From NCBI GenBank assembly GCA_026400735.1, contig JAPLOL010000034.1, forward strand, positions 1-47,492: DNA of 47,492 nucleotides, in the 5' to 3' direction. A program made the position numbers and the translations under genes. Positions 1-7,901 of this stretch are shown one piece after another (the stretch's first letter is position 1; the number at the start of each line of letters is the position of its first letter). Origin of the DNA: Alphaproteobacteria bacterium (GTDB lineage Bacteria; Pseudomonadota; Alphaproteobacteria; Caulobacterales; Aquidulcibacteraceae). The notes beneath the pieces are model-generated. The model was given only the letters and a program-made list of their open reading frames with translations, did no database searches and was not told where the DNA came from.

Positions 1-21
1 TCTCCTTTGGAAGCCCCAGTT

Positions 22-106
22 GCCCCTGTGGTGGAATTGGTAGACGCGCCGGACTCAAAATCCGGTACCGCAAGGTGTGTCGGTTCGACTCCGACCGGGG
101 GCACCA
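22..106 (+). tRNA. tRNA-Leu (anticodon CAA)
   Basis: The 7-bp acceptor stem (gcccctg with cgggggc, one G-U pair) closes the cloverleaf. The anticodon stem ccgga/tccgg carries the loop ctcaaaa, giving anticodon CAA, which reads UUG codons. A long variable arm (class II, as expected for tRNA-Leu) precedes a normal T arm (ggttcgactcc). The discriminator A is followed by an encoded CCA at 104-106. A short hairpin (gctcgc/gcgagc) lies just downstream but has no T tract. Confidence 0.97.
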
Positions 107-198
107 TCCTTCGCTCGCGATGCGAGCTTCGGATGGCTTACACCAGAGTTGTTCACCAACCGAAAGCAGATTGCGACGCTCGCGCGCGATGACGCACT

Positions 199-219
199 GG
201 CCCGAAGCGTGCTAGCGCC
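199..219 (+). promoter_or_regulatory. Shared GTGCTA-type promoter motif, copy 1
   Basis: The sequence fits GGCnCGAAnnGTGCTARYG, which recurs at 6555 and 30131, each time upstream of a plus-strand gene. The GCTAGC core resembles the GCTANAWC -10 element of Caulobacter vegetative promoters. Here it ends about 9 bases before the ATG at 225 and no Shine-Dalgarno sequence is visible, so the transcript may be leaderless (inference). Confidence 0.45.
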
Positions 220-224
220 GGGGC

Positions 225-809
225 ATGCTTCAAGGCCTCAAAGACCGCACGGTAGCGCTGGCGCGTAGTCCTCACGCTGAGAAGGCGTTGTTCGTCATTT
301 CATTCGCGGAGAGTTCGTTCTTTCCCTTGCCGCCGGATTTGTTGCTCGGGCCGATGGCGGCGGCGCAACCGACGAAGTGGCTGCGTTTTGCGCTGGTGTG
401 CATGGTCGCCTCGGTGCTGGGCGGCATGCTGGGCTACGCGATTGGCATGTTCTTGATGGACAGCATTGGCGGATGGATCCTGCAAGTGTTTGGCTACGCC
501 GGTGAGAAACGCGAAGCGCTCGAGGCGCAGTATGCGGAATACGGGTTGTGGGTGATCTTAATCAAAGGGCTCACGCCTATTCCCTATAAGCTCGTGACTA
601 TCGTCTCCGGTGCGCTGCACTTCTCCTTTCCGATCTTTGTCGCCGCCTCCGTCGTGACGCGTGGGGCGCGGTTCGCGCTGGTGGCTTGGCTCTTTCAGAA
701 GTTCGGCCCGGCAATGGGGCCGGTCATCGAAAAGCGTATGGGTCTTGTATTGCTCGGCGTTGCATTGGTGATCATCAGCGGCTTCGTGGCGCTCCACTTC
801 CTTCACTAG
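225..809 (+). CDS. DedA/YqaA-family membrane protein
   Basis: A 194-residue integral membrane protein of the DedA (SNARE-associated Golgi protein) superfamily, nearest in length and pattern to the YqaA branch. Visible family marks are the acidic/proline segment ESSFFPLPPD near residues 29-38 and the re-entrant motif GLTPIPYKLVTIVSG in the middle. Hydrophobic segments lie near residues 52-80 and 170-192. DedA proteins act in the inner membrane in proton-coupled lipid or small-molecule handling; the substrate here is unknown. The gene stands alone after a tRNA and 52 bases before dsbB in the same direction. The ATG at 225 has no clear ribosome binding site but sits right behind a promoter-like motif. 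Confidence 0.85.
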   Translation: MLQGLKDRTVALARSPHAEKALFVISFAESSFFPLPPDLLLGPMAAAQPTKWLRFALVCMVASVLGGMLGYAIGMFLMDSIGGWILQVFGYAGEKREALEAQYAEYGLWVILIKGLTPIPYKLVTIVSGALHFSFPIFVAASVVTRGARFALVAWLFQKFGPAMGPVIEKRMGLVLLGVALVIISGFVALHFLH

Positions 810-861
810 ACGCGGCGGCGCGCCGCAGACTCTGGCCGTAATTTAAGGCTAGGATCGGCCC

Positions 862-1356
862 ATGGTTTTTGGTCTGCGCCCCTGGTGGCCGGTTTTGACG
901 CTACTCGCTTCCGGAGCGATGTTGGCGACGGCGATCCTTTACTTCCAAGGCATTCAAGGCCTGCAGCCCTGCGCGCTGTGTCTGAAGCAACGCGAGTGGC
1001 ACAGGGGCGTCGTCGCAATCTCCGTCTTGGCTCTTGTGGTTATGCGCGTTCGGCCCGCGTGGACAAGTTGGGCAATCATGGCCATTGGCCTAGTGTTGCT
1101 CGGCAGCGCCGCGATGGCCGGTTATCACGTCGCGGTGGAGCATCATTGGGTTGTGGCGCAGTGCGATGTCGGCGGCGCCGTGAACCCGGCGGATCTGAGC
1201 CTCGACAACCTCGGCCAAGATTTACATCCGCCGCGCTGCGATGAAATCGCTTGGTCGATGTTTGGGATTTCGATGGCTGGCTACAACGCCATCGTCTCGC
1301 TATTGCTGGCGCTGGCTAGCTTCTACGTTGCGCTCGCCGGAAAGCGCGAACAATGA
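862..1356 (+). CDS. dsbB: Disulfide bond formation protein DsbB-like
   Basis: A 164-residue inner-membrane protein with about four hydrophobic segments. It has the two cysteine pairs expected of DsbB: C37-A-L-C40 in the first periplasmic loop and C101/C126 in the second. DsbB reoxidises DsbA and passes electrons to quinone. The stop overlaps the start of coq7, a ubiquinone biosynthesis gene, which fits a quinone theme. An AGGA lies 7 bases before the ATG. The sequence just upstream (gctaggatc) also looks like a -10 element, so the signal could be either. Length and cysteine spacing fit the family well. Confidence 0.88.
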   Translation: MVFGLRPWWPVLTLLASGAMLATAILYFQGIQGLQPCALCLKQREWHRGVVAISVLALVVMRVRPAWTSWAIMAIGLVLLGSAAMAGYHVAVEHHWVVAQCDVGGAVNPADLSLDNLGQDLHPPRCDEIAWSMFGISMAGYNAIVSLLLALASFYVALAGKREQ

Positions 1357-1913
1357 GCCGCCCCCGTCCGCCGATGCCTGGTGAGAATGTCGAGAAGCGG
1401 CGGCTCGATGAGATGATCCGTGTCGATCACGCAGGCGAGTACGGTGCGGTCCAAATTTATCGCGGCCAGAAGGCGGTGTTCAGCCGCATCGAAGGCAAGT
1501 CTCACGCTGCAAAGCTGATCGCCGAGATGGAAGCGGGTGAGCAGGAGCATCTGAAGACGTTTGATCGCTTGATCGCTGAACGTCGCGTGCGGCCGACGCT
1601 CATGGCGCCGGTTTGGCGCGTGGCGGGTTTTGGATTGGGCGCGCTCACAGCGCTTATGGGTGAGGAAGCGGCGCATGCGTGCACCGAGGCGGTCGAGGAA
1701 GTGATCGAGAAACACTACGGCCATCAAAGCGATGAGCTTGAGGGCGTGGATGCCGAGTTGAAGGACGTGGTGGAACGGTTCCGCGAAGACGAGCTCGCGC
1801 ACAAGGACACCGCCGTTGAGCAGGGCGCGCATCAAGCACCCGCGTATCCGGTGCTCTCCGCCGTGATCAAATTCGGTTGCCGGGCGGCAATTCGGATCTC
1901 TGAAAAGATATGA
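1353..1913 (+). CDS. coq7: 2-nonaprenyl-3-methyl-6-methoxy-1,4-benzoquinol hydroxylase (COQ7 family)
   Basis: A 186-residue di-iron hydroxylase of the COQ7/CAT5 family that hydroxylates demethoxyubiquinol in ubiquinone synthesis at the inner membrane face. Iron-ligand motifs are visible in order: the DHAGEYGA segment with E29, an ExxH at 63-66 in GEQEHLKTF, the ACTEAVEEVIEKHY segment, and a closing ExxH in EDELAHKD. The start overlaps the dsbB stop by four bases, and the stop overlaps the GNAT start by four bases, so the three genes look cotranscribed. ubiG, another ubiquinone gene, lies about 4 kb further on. Confidence 0.95.
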   Translation: MSRPRPPMPGENVEKRRLDEMIRVDHAGEYGAVQIYRGQKAVFSRIEGKSHAAKLIAEMEAGEQEHLKTFDRLIAERRVRPTLMAPVWRVAGFGLGALTALMGEEAAHACTEAVEEVIEKHYGHQSDELEGVDAELKDVVERFREDELAHKDTAVEQGAHQAPAYPVLSAVIKFGCRAAIRISEKI

Positions 1914-2518
1914 CCGCCACAGTGCGTGCTGCGCGCGCGGACGAGTTGGAGACAGCCGCCGCGGTGCTGACGGATGCGTTCGTCGATGAGGCGGGTCTCA
2001 ACTATTGGCTGCGCCAGGATGCGCGCAAGGAAGCGGCGCGGCGTAAGTTTTTCGACGCCGTGCTTGGCGATATGTTGCATCAAAAGCGCGAGATTTATGT
2101 CGCCGCGAGCAGCGGCGTGATGGTGGGCGCCGCGATTTGGCTGGGGCCCGGGCTCAAAGCGTTTGATCTTCCCTGGTGGAGAGAGCTGTTTTACACGCCG
2201 TTGTTTCTTTCGATTGCCGGGGCTTCAGGTTTGAAGCGCGCGCAGGAATTGGGCGCCCGGCTGACATCGTGCCACCCCGCTGTGCCGCACGCACATTTGC
2301 AATTTCTTGGCGTGTCGAGCACGGCGCAGGGGCAAGGCATTGGTTCGGCGATGCTAAAGGAAACGCTGGCGCCGCTCGATGCGAGCGGAACGGTTGGTTA
2401 TCTCGAAGCGTCGACAGAGCGGAACGTGGCGCTTTATGCGCGACATGGCTTTGAGGTGACGAATGAGTTCGACCTACCGGGGCTGCACTTCTGGTGCATG
2501 ACACGGATGCCGCGTTAG
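1910..2518 (+). CDS. GNAT-family N-acetyltransferase
   Basis: A 202-residue protein with the GNAT fold signature near its C terminus. Motif A (acetyl-CoA pyrophosphate loop) reads QGQGIGSAML, with Q in place of the usual first R. Motif B reads LEASTERNVALYARHGFEV. The substrate cannot be told from sequence. The start overlaps the coq7 stop (ATGA). The gene converges on, and its stop codon overlaps, the methyltransferase gene on the other strand. Confidence 0.85.
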   Translation: MTATVRAARADELETAAAVLTDAFVDEAGLNYWLRQDARKEAARRKFFDAVLGDMLHQKREIYVAASSGVMVGAAIWLGPGLKAFDLPWWRELFYTPLFLSIAGASGLKRAQELGARLTSCHPAVPHAHLQFLGVSSTAQGQGIGSAMLKETLAPLDASGTVGYLEASTERNVALYARHGFEVTNEFDLPGLHFWCMTRMPR

Positions 2519-3396
2519 TCGCCGGGTTTTTCGCCGGCGGATTGTTCTTTGGTTTTGAGCGCATCAGCGAGACGCGTTTTTGCGCTGCCGGGTTTGAGCG
2601 GCTTTTGCTGGCTTTCGTGCGGCGACCAACCGGTGATGGTCAGAACTTCGAAGGTGGCGCGGAGGCGGTTGTCGTCGTCGGCATAGCGGTCGCGATAGAT
2701 GTCGAAAGCGCGCGCCAGGATGCGGCGACTTAACGCTCTTGGATTGCGCTCGCGGAGGGCGGAGGTTTCGCCCATGGCGCGGAGATCGGCGAGCAAGCGC
2801 ATTGGTTCGCCGTAGCGGACGGTGACGACATCGCGGTCGGCGGCAGGAAGCGCAAAGCCCGCGCGCTGCAGAAGGCCAGCGACGTCCTGCAAATCGGCGA
2901 AGGGCGAGACGCGTGGCCCCGCGCCGCCTGTGAGTTCGGATTCAGCTTCGATGAGCGAGAGGCGCAGTTCGCTCAGCGTGTCGCCGCCGAAGATTGAGGC
3001 GAGCAGCAAGCCATCGGGCTTTAGAGTGAGACGCAGCTGGATAAGCGCACCGGGAAGGTCGTTGACCCAGTGTAATGCGAGCGGTGAGACGATCAGTTCA
3101 AACGAACCGAGTGCGAACGGCAGATGCTCGGGATCGATAAAGTCGAGATCGGTTTCGATGATCGAGCCGATGCGCGCTGAGAGTTCGGGTCGGGAGCGGA
3201 CTTCTTCAGAGAAAAGACCACCACCGCCCAACGCTAGGACGCGCGGGAACGGGCGTGGGATGGCTTCGAGGCGATCGGCCAAATCCGCCGCCACGCGCTC
3301 ATGCAAAAACGAAGCATCGCGGAACGTCGCCCGTGCGCGGCGCTTGCGCTGACGCACAAGCCGTGGCTCGAATGGGCCCAAGGCGGGATCGCTCAT
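2515..3396 (-). CDS. SAM-dependent methyltransferase-fold protein, NDUFAF5-like
   Basis: A 293-residue class I methyltransferase-fold protein. The pattern matches the NDUFAF5 (complex I assembly factor 5) branch of the BioC-like family rather than true BioC: WVNDLPGAL, LKPDGLLLAS, FGGDTLSELR, SPFADL, LRAMGE and TGWSPHESQQKPLKPGSA occur in the family's order. Human NDUFAF5 hydroxylates an arginine of a complex I subunit; bacterial homologues are often annotated as BioC. ATG at 3396 is chosen because AGGA lies 7 bases upstream; a GTG at 3402 would add two residues. The start codon shares its CATG with the comF ATG on the opposite strand. Confidence 0.82.
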   Translation of the reverse strand: MSDPALGPFEPRLVRQRKRRARATFRDASFLHERVAADLADRLEAIPRPFPRVLALGGGGLFSEEVRSRPELSARIGSIIETDLDFIDPEHLPFALGSFELIVSPLALHWVNDLPGALIQLRLTLKPDGLLLASIFGGDTLSELRLSLIEAESELTGGAGPRVSPFADLQDVAGLLQRAGFALPAADRDVVTVRYGEPMRLLADLRAMGETSALRERNPRALSRRILARAFDIYRDRYADDDNRLRATFEVLTITGWSPHESQQKPLKPGSAKTRLADALKTKEQSAGEKPGD

Positions 3397-4156
3397 GGGC
3401 ACATCCTATCGCGCGGCAGGGGCGTTCCGGAAACGTGGCGTGATCTCGCGCCTGTCAGATTTGATCTGGCCGCCGCGTTCGCTGCTCTCAGACACGATTG
3501 TGGACCGCCCTGGCGTCATCGAGGCCGAGCTTTGGGGTGAACTGAAGTTTCTGACTGAGCCGCAGTGCTACTGTTGCGGCTTTCCTTTGCCAGACGGTGG
3601 CACTCATGGGGATGTGTGCGGCGCCTGTGCGGGCCGTCAGCCAGACTACGACAGCGCGCGGGCCGCATTGGCTTACGACGATCATGCCAGACGATTGATC
3701 TTGGACTTGAAGCGTGGAGGCCGACGCGACGGTCTGCCAGTGTTTGCAAAATGGATGTCCGCGGCTGCGGCTGAGCAGCTGGCGAAGGCTGATTTCGTCG
3801 CGCCCGCGCCGATGCATTGGACGCGGCTGGCGGCGCGGAGTTTCAACCAGGCCGCGTGGCTGGCGCAGGCGGTGGCGCGCGCTGGCGGCAAGCCCTGGAA
3901 ACCTGGAGCGCTGACTAGGGTTAAGCGCCGCAAGAGCCAGGCTGGCCTCTCAGCTTCGGAACGGCGCAGGAACGTTGGAGGCGCGATCAAGGCGTTTGGC
4001 AGCTACAAAGGCAAAACGATCCTCGTGGTGGACGATGTTTTCACCACCGGAGCGACTTTAGAGGCGTGCGCCCGTGCATTCCGTAAAGCTGGAGCTGCAG
4101 AAGTGCATGCAGTGACCCTAGCGCGCGTTGTTAGGCCAATGGATATTTCTATCTGA
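3395..4156 (+). CDS. comF: ComF-family phosphoribosyltransferase-like protein
   Basis: A 253-residue ComF-type protein. An N-terminal zinc-binding region has C58/C60/C61 and C75-G-A-C78. The C-terminal type I phosphoribosyltransferase domain carries the PRPP loop ILVVDDVFTTGATLE near residues 208-222. ComF proteins are linked to DNA uptake in competent bacteria, but many alphaproteobacterial copies have no shown role. The ATG at 3395 lies inside the CATG that also starts the divergent methyltransferase. Homology-like sequence begins only near residue 17, so the GTG at 3440 (behind a weak CGGAAA) may be the real start. Confidence 0.88.
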   Translation: MGTSYRAAGAFRKRGVISRLSDLIWPPRSLLSDTIVDRPGVIEAELWGELKFLTEPQCYCCGFPLPDGGTHGDVCGACAGRQPDYDSARAALAYDDHARRLILDLKRGGRRDGLPVFAKWMSAAAAEQLAKADFVAPAPMHWTRLAARSFNQAAWLAQAVARAGGKPWKPGALTRVKRRKSQAGLSASERRRNVGGAIKAFGSYKGKTILVVDDVFTTGATLEACARAFRKAGAAEVHAVTLARVVRPMDISI

Positions 4157-4174
4157 CAGTCTTCGAGTCGGAAC

Positions 4175-4432
4175 ATGGCCCAGGTTACCGTCTACACCCG
4201 CTCCTTCTGCCCGTACTGCACGCGCGCGATTGCGCTGTTGCAGCGTAAGGGAGCTGAAGTGAAAGAGATCGATGCAACCGGGTGCCCGCTGACGCGCCAA
4301 GAGATGATCCAGCGTTCGGGACGTTGGACATTCCCGCAAATCTTCGTCGGCGAGAAGCATGTGGGCGGATGCGATGATTTGCATGCGCTTGAACAAAGCG
4401 GCGGGCTTGATCCTTTGTTGGCAAGCGCCTGA
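4175..4432 (+). CDS. grxC: Glutaredoxin 3
   Basis: An 85-residue class I glutaredoxin that reduces mixed disulfides with glutathione. The active site is C12-P-Y-C15. The later TFPQIFVG (cis-proline) and GGCDDLHAL motifs complete the glutathione-binding pattern. The length is typical. It lies 18 bases after comF and overlaps the start of the next gene, so it belongs to a comF-grxC-nitrilase-DUF1178 run. Confidence 0.96.
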   Translation: MAQVTVYTRSFCPYCTRAIALLQRKGAEVKEIDATGCPLTRQEMIQRSGRWTFPQIFVGEKHVGGCDDLHALEQSGGLDPLLASA

Positions 4433-5259
4433 TGCGAAAGTTACGCGCGGCGGCGATACAGCTTCGCTCTGGCATTGATCCGGCGGCCAATCGTGAAGCG
4501 GCGATGCCGTTGTTGCGTCAAGCGGCGTCGGCGGGCGCGCGTTTCATCGCGACGCCTGAATGCACGATGGTGTTGGATCGCGATAAGCCGCGGATGCTGA
4601 AGACGATCGGCTCGGCGCAGATCGAACAAGAGATCAAGGCGTGGGGCTCTGCGGCGCAGGAGCTTGGCGTTTGGTTGTTGCTGGGTTCGGGTTCGATTGA
4701 TGCGGGCGACGGCAAGGTGTGGAACCGGTCGTTCGTGTTCGATCCGAGCGGCAAGGTTGTCGCTAAATACGACAAGATCAATTTGTTCGACGTGACGCTC
4801 GGTGGTGGCGAGACGTATCGTGAGAGCGATACGTTTGCGGGCGGCTCCGAGGCAGTGATCGTCACCGGGCCGATGGATGCTAAGATTGGACTCACGATTT
4901 GCTACGACGTGCGCTTTGCGCCGCTCTACAGCGCTTTGGCGCGCGGTGGTGCGGAGATAATCACGGCGCCGGCGGCGTTCACGGTGCCGACGGGACAGGC
5001 GCACTGGGAAACGTTGCTGCGGGCGCGGGCGATTGAGACGCACTGCTACGTCATCGCGCCGGCGCAGGGCGGTAAGCACGAAGATGGCCGCTCAACATAT
5101 GGCCATTCGCTGATCATCGACCCGTGGGGCAAAGTGATCGCTGCGCTCGACAATGATGAGCCGGGTTACATTGTCGCCGATCTCGACCTAGATGCTGTGT
5201 CCATCGCGCGGGAGAAAATTCCCGCGTGGCAAGGCGGACGCAACTTTACTGGGCCATGA
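4432..5259 (+). CDS. Carbon-nitrogen hydrolase (nitrilase superfamily, Nit1/NIT-like)
   Basis: A 275-residue member of the nitrilase superfamily with the full catalytic triad visible: E43 (ATPECTMVL), K115 (AKYDKINLFDV) and C157 (LTICYDVRF). The ordering and the closing region (YGHSLIIDPWGKVIA) resemble Nit1-type amidases such as deaminated-glutathione amidase, which suits its place beside glutaredoxin. The exact substrate is inferred, not shown. Its stop overlaps the downstream ATG. Confidence 0.88.
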   Translation: MRKLRAAAIQLRSGIDPAANREAAMPLLRQAASAGARFIATPECTMVLDRDKPRMLKTIGSAQIEQEIKAWGSAAQELGVWLLLGSGSIDAGDGKVWNRSFVFDPSGKVVAKYDKINLFDVTLGGGETYRESDTFAGGSEAVIVTGPMDAKIGLTICYDVRFAPLYSALARGGAEIITAPAAFTVPTGQAHWETLLRARAIETHCYVIAPAQGGKHEDGRSTYGHSLIIDPWGKVIAALDNDEPGYIVADLDLDAVSIAREKIPAWQGGRNFTGP

Positions 5260-5681
5260 TCAAGTACGACCTCCGATGCGATAAGGGTGACGAGTTCGAA
5301 GCCTGGTTCGGCTCGATCTCCGATTACGACAAGCAAGCTGAGGCAGGCTTGGTCGAGTGTCCGCACTGCGGATCGAAGCACGTAGAAAAAGCGCCGATGG
5401 CGCCTGCGGTGCAGACGGCGCGTAAAAAGACGGAACGCAGCGAACGCGCGGTCGCCATGGCGATGGCGGCGAAGGTGCGCGAACACATCAAGGACAATTT
5501 CGACTATGTCGGCGACAAGTTCGCTGACGAAGCACGCAAGATGCACGGCGGCGAAACCGAAGAGCGCGCGATCTGGGGTGAAGCTACTCCGGAGCAGGCG
5601 CAAGAGTTGGCGGATGAGGGCATTCCCGCTGCGCCGCTGCCTGCGGAGTTGGCGCCGATACAGCCTAAGAAGCTGAATTAG
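5256..5681 (+). CDS. DUF1178 family protein
   Basis: A 141-residue protein of unknown function matching the DUF1178 pattern: it opens MIKYDLRCDKG, followed by a WFGS segment and a zinc-ribbon-like C-P-H-C. An acidic helix-rich middle precedes a proline-rich tail. The ATG at 5256 is chosen because it overlaps the preceding stop as ATGA and begins the family's conserved first residues; an in-frame GTG at 5226 would add ten unconserved residues. In alphaproteobacteria this family commonly follows a nitrilase-like gene, as here. Confidence 0.88.
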   Translation: MIKYDLRCDKGDEFEAWFGSISDYDKQAEAGLVECPHCGSKHVEKAPMAPAVQTARKKTERSERAVAMAMAAKVREHIKDNFDYVGDKFADEARKMHGGETEERAIWGEATPEQAQELADEGIPAAPLPAELAPIQPKKLN

Positions 5682-5698
5682 TGGTGCGCGGCGCCGCG

Positions 5699-5769
5699 CT
5701 TCGACAAGCTCAGCGTGACGCCAATTCTAGCACCGACTCCAAACTAGCGTCGGCCTGAGCCTGTCGAAG
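5699..5769. repeat. REP-like inverted repeat between convergent genes
   Basis: The arm cttcgacaagctcag (5699-5713) is matched by the inverted arm ctgagcctgtcgaag (5755-5769) with one mismatch. Inside, gacgc and gcgtc extend the pairing. Similar CTTCGACA-GCTCAG palindromes are frequent intergenic elements in alphaproteobacterial genomes. It sits between the converging DUF1178 and ubiG genes and may end transcription from both sides. Confidence 0.7.
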
Positions 5770-5783
5770 GCCAGAGCGGAGCC

Positions 5784-6503
5784 TCAGTTCCTGCGGCCCG
5801 CCATCATGTAGTTGACGTCGATGTCGCGTGAAATGGCCCAGCCGTTGCCGAGTGGCTGGTAGGTTGCGCCAACCGGTTCATCCCATTGGAGCGTCGGCGC
5901 GCCGGCGCGGATTTCTTCGGGCGTGACGAGCTTGTCGTAGTGGTGGGCGCCTTCGGGAGCCCATTTGAGGATACGCTCGGCGCCGGTGATGGCCAGGGCG
6001 CGGGCTTTGGGCGTGCGATTGATGGTGGAGAGGATGAGCAGCCCGCCAGGCGCGACGAGGGCTGAAGCGGCGGAGAGGAACGCGTTCACGTCAGCGACGT
6101 GTTCGATGATTTCGAGCGCCGTCACCAACTCGAACTGTGCGCCGCGGTCGACGAGCGCTTCGGCGGTGGTGTTTTGGAAGTTGATATCGAGACCGGCTTG
6201 TTCGGCGTAGGCGCTGGCGGCGCCGATGGCTTCAGCTGAGGCGTCGATCGCGGTGAGCTTGGCGCCCATGCGTGCGAGCGGCGCCGAGACGAGGCCGCCG
6301 CCGCAGCCGAGATCGAGAGTAGTCACGCCATCGAGTGGTTTACGGGCGACTTTGCCGAAGTGCTTCAGCGCCAGATCGCGGATGTATTGGAGGCGCACTG
6401 GGTTGAGGCGATGGAGCGCGCCGAACGGGCCTTTGGGATTCCACCACTCAGCCGCGAGCGCGCTGAACTTGGCGATCTCGGCGGGGTCGAGCGTTGTGGC
6501 CAT
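5784..6503 (-). CDS. ubiG: Ubiquinone biosynthesis O-methyltransferase UbiG
   Basis: A 239-residue class I methyltransferase that performs both O-methylations of the ubiquinone ring. SAM motif I is LDLGCGGGLVSAPLARMG, followed by the acidic loop LTAIDAS and the LEIIEHV segment. The N terminus (FSALAAEWWNPKGPFGALHRLNPVRL) carries the family's W-W-N-P and N-P-x-R marks. It is divergent from lysC with a 106-base shared upstream region and converges on DUF1178. Confidence 0.96.
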   Translation of the reverse strand: MATTLDPAEIAKFSALAAEWWNPKGPFGALHRLNPVRLQYIRDLALKHFGKVARKPLDGVTTLDLGCGGGLVSAPLARMGAKLTAIDASAEAIGAASAYAEQAGLDINFQNTTAEALVDRGAQFELVTALEIIEHVADVNAFLSAASALVAPGGLLILSTINRTPKARALAITGAERILKWAPEGAHHYDKLVTPEEIRAGAPTLQWDEPVGATYQPLGNGWAISRDIDVNYMMAGRRN

Positions 6504-6554
6504 CTGCTATCCAGATCGGCGCGAGGACGACGCTGGTCAAGGCGTATCGCCATT

Positions 6555-6575
6555 GGCTCGAAGCGTGCTAATGCC
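6555..6575 (+). promoter_or_regulatory. Shared GTGCTA-type promoter motif, copy 2
   Basis: The sequence fits GGCnCGAAnnGTGCTARYG, differing from copy 1 at three positions across 21 bases. It sits 34 bases before the lysC ATG, a normal distance for a promoter with a short leader. A TTGGCTC overlapping its left end may be a -35-like element, but the spacing is short. Confidence 0.5.
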
Positions 6576-6609
6576 GCGCTGACGCTTCGGAAAACGGCAC
6601 GCTCTCCCC

Positions 6610-7872
6610 ATGTCTCGATTGGTGATGAAGTTTGGTGGCACGTCCGTGGGCGACGTGGACCGCATCGCCCGCGTCGCACGCATCGTTGCGGCTGAACGCA
6701 AGGCCGGACAGGGCTTGGCCGTCGTGGTTTCGGCAATGTCTGGTGAGACTGACCGACTGGTCGGATTGGCGCGTGGCGCGTCGGGCGAAGGCGGCAATGG
6801 CGCGCCGATGAGCGCCGGCGACTTCAACGACGAATATGATGTGATCGTCTCCACCGGCGAGCAGGTGACGACGGGATTGCTGGCGTTGGCGTTACGGCGC
6901 ATCGGTATTCCGGCGCGCTCCTGGCAGAATTGGCAGATCCCGTTTCGCACCGACGCCGCGCACTCGAAGGCTCGCGTCGCGGAAATCCCGGAAGAACTGA
7001 TCGGCGCGTCAATGGACGAGGGCGTTGTCGCCATCGTGCCGGGGTTTCAAGGAATCACTGAGGACAACCGCATCACGACGCTTGGACGCGGTGGATCGGA
7101 CACGTCAGCAGTCGCGCTTGCCGCGGCATTGAAGGCTGAGCGCTGCGACATCTACACCGACGTCGACGGCGTTTACACGACCGATCCGCGTATCGTCGCC
7201 AAGGCGCAGCGGCTTGAGAAAATTTCTTACGAAGAAATGCTCGAAATGGCGTCCGCGGGCGCCAAGGTTTTGCAGACGCGTTCGGTTGAACTCGCATTCG
7301 CTAAACGTGTGCCGGTGCGCGTGCTGTCTAGTTTCGTTGAGCCGGGAGCGCCTAATCCCGGCACGCTCGTATGTCCTGAGGATGAGATCGTGGAAAAGCA
7401 GGTTGTTTCCGGCGTGGCGTACTCGCGCGACGAAGCGAAGGTCACGCTGCTCGGTGTCGAAGATCACCCTGGCGTCGCGGCTGAGATTTTCGCGAAACTT
7501 GCGGGCGCGAACATCAACGTGGACATGATCGTTCAGAGCGAAGCGCGTCAGCCTGAGCGCCAGAACATTCTCTTCACCTGCCCGGATCGCGATGCGTCGC
7601 GTGCGGTGGAAGCGATTGAATCGATCAAGGCGAAGATTGGCGTCGAGGAAGTTCACGTTCGCCGCGATGTGGCCAAGGTTTCGGTTATCGGCATCGGGAT
7701 GCGGAGTCAGGTCGGCGTCGCGAGCGCGATGTTCGCGGCACTGGCGCAAAAGGGCATCAATATCGAGGCAATCGCCACATCAGAGATCAAAATCTCTGTT
7801 TTGATCGACGCAGCGTACACAGAACTTGCCGTACGTGCGTTGCATTCGGCTTATGGCCTAGACGCCGCGTGA
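6610..7872 (+). CDS. lysC: Aspartate kinase
   Basis: A 420-residue monofunctional aspartokinase that phosphorylates aspartate at the head of the lysine, threonine, methionine and diaminopimelate pathway. The kinase domain starts KFGGTSVGDV and contains the ATP/aspartate loops STGEQV and GRGGSDTSAVALAAAL. Two C-terminal ACT regions (near SRDEAKVTLLGVEDHPGVAA and VSVIGIGMRSQVGVA) give feedback control by lysine and/or threonine. It lies 29 bases ahead of ptsP in the same direction. Confidence 0.97.
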   Translation: MSRLVMKFGGTSVGDVDRIARVARIVAAERKAGQGLAVVVSAMSGETDRLVGLARGASGEGGNGAPMSAGDFNDEYDVIVSTGEQVTTGLLALALRRIGIPARSWQNWQIPFRTDAAHSKARVAEIPEELIGASMDEGVVAIVPGFQGITEDNRITTLGRGGSDTSAVALAAALKAERCDIYTDVDGVYTTDPRIVAKAQRLEKISYEEMLEMASAGAKVLQTRSVELAFAKRVPVRVLSSFVEPGAPNPGTLVCPEDEIVEKQVVSGVAYSRDEAKVTLLGVEDHPGVAAEIFAKLAGANINVDMIVQSEARQPERQNILFTCPDRDASRAVEAIESIKAKIGVEEVHVRRDVAKVSVIGIGMRSQVGVASAMFAALAQKGINIEAIATSEIKISVLIDAAYTELAVRALHSAYGLDAA

Positions 7873-7901
7873 GCGGTGATGGTGGAGGACGCTAGATCGC
7901 G

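Noticed and set aside
107..145. Terminator after the tRNA-Leu(CAA) gene
   Set aside because: A 6-bp hairpin is present but no T tract follows and the outer stem has an internal mismatch.
5719..5732. GTGCTAGAATT on the minus strand inside the inverted repeat, looking like a promoter
   Set aside because: It would read antisense into the DUF1178 gene, lacks the CGAA block of the shared motif, and is better explained as part of the repeat.
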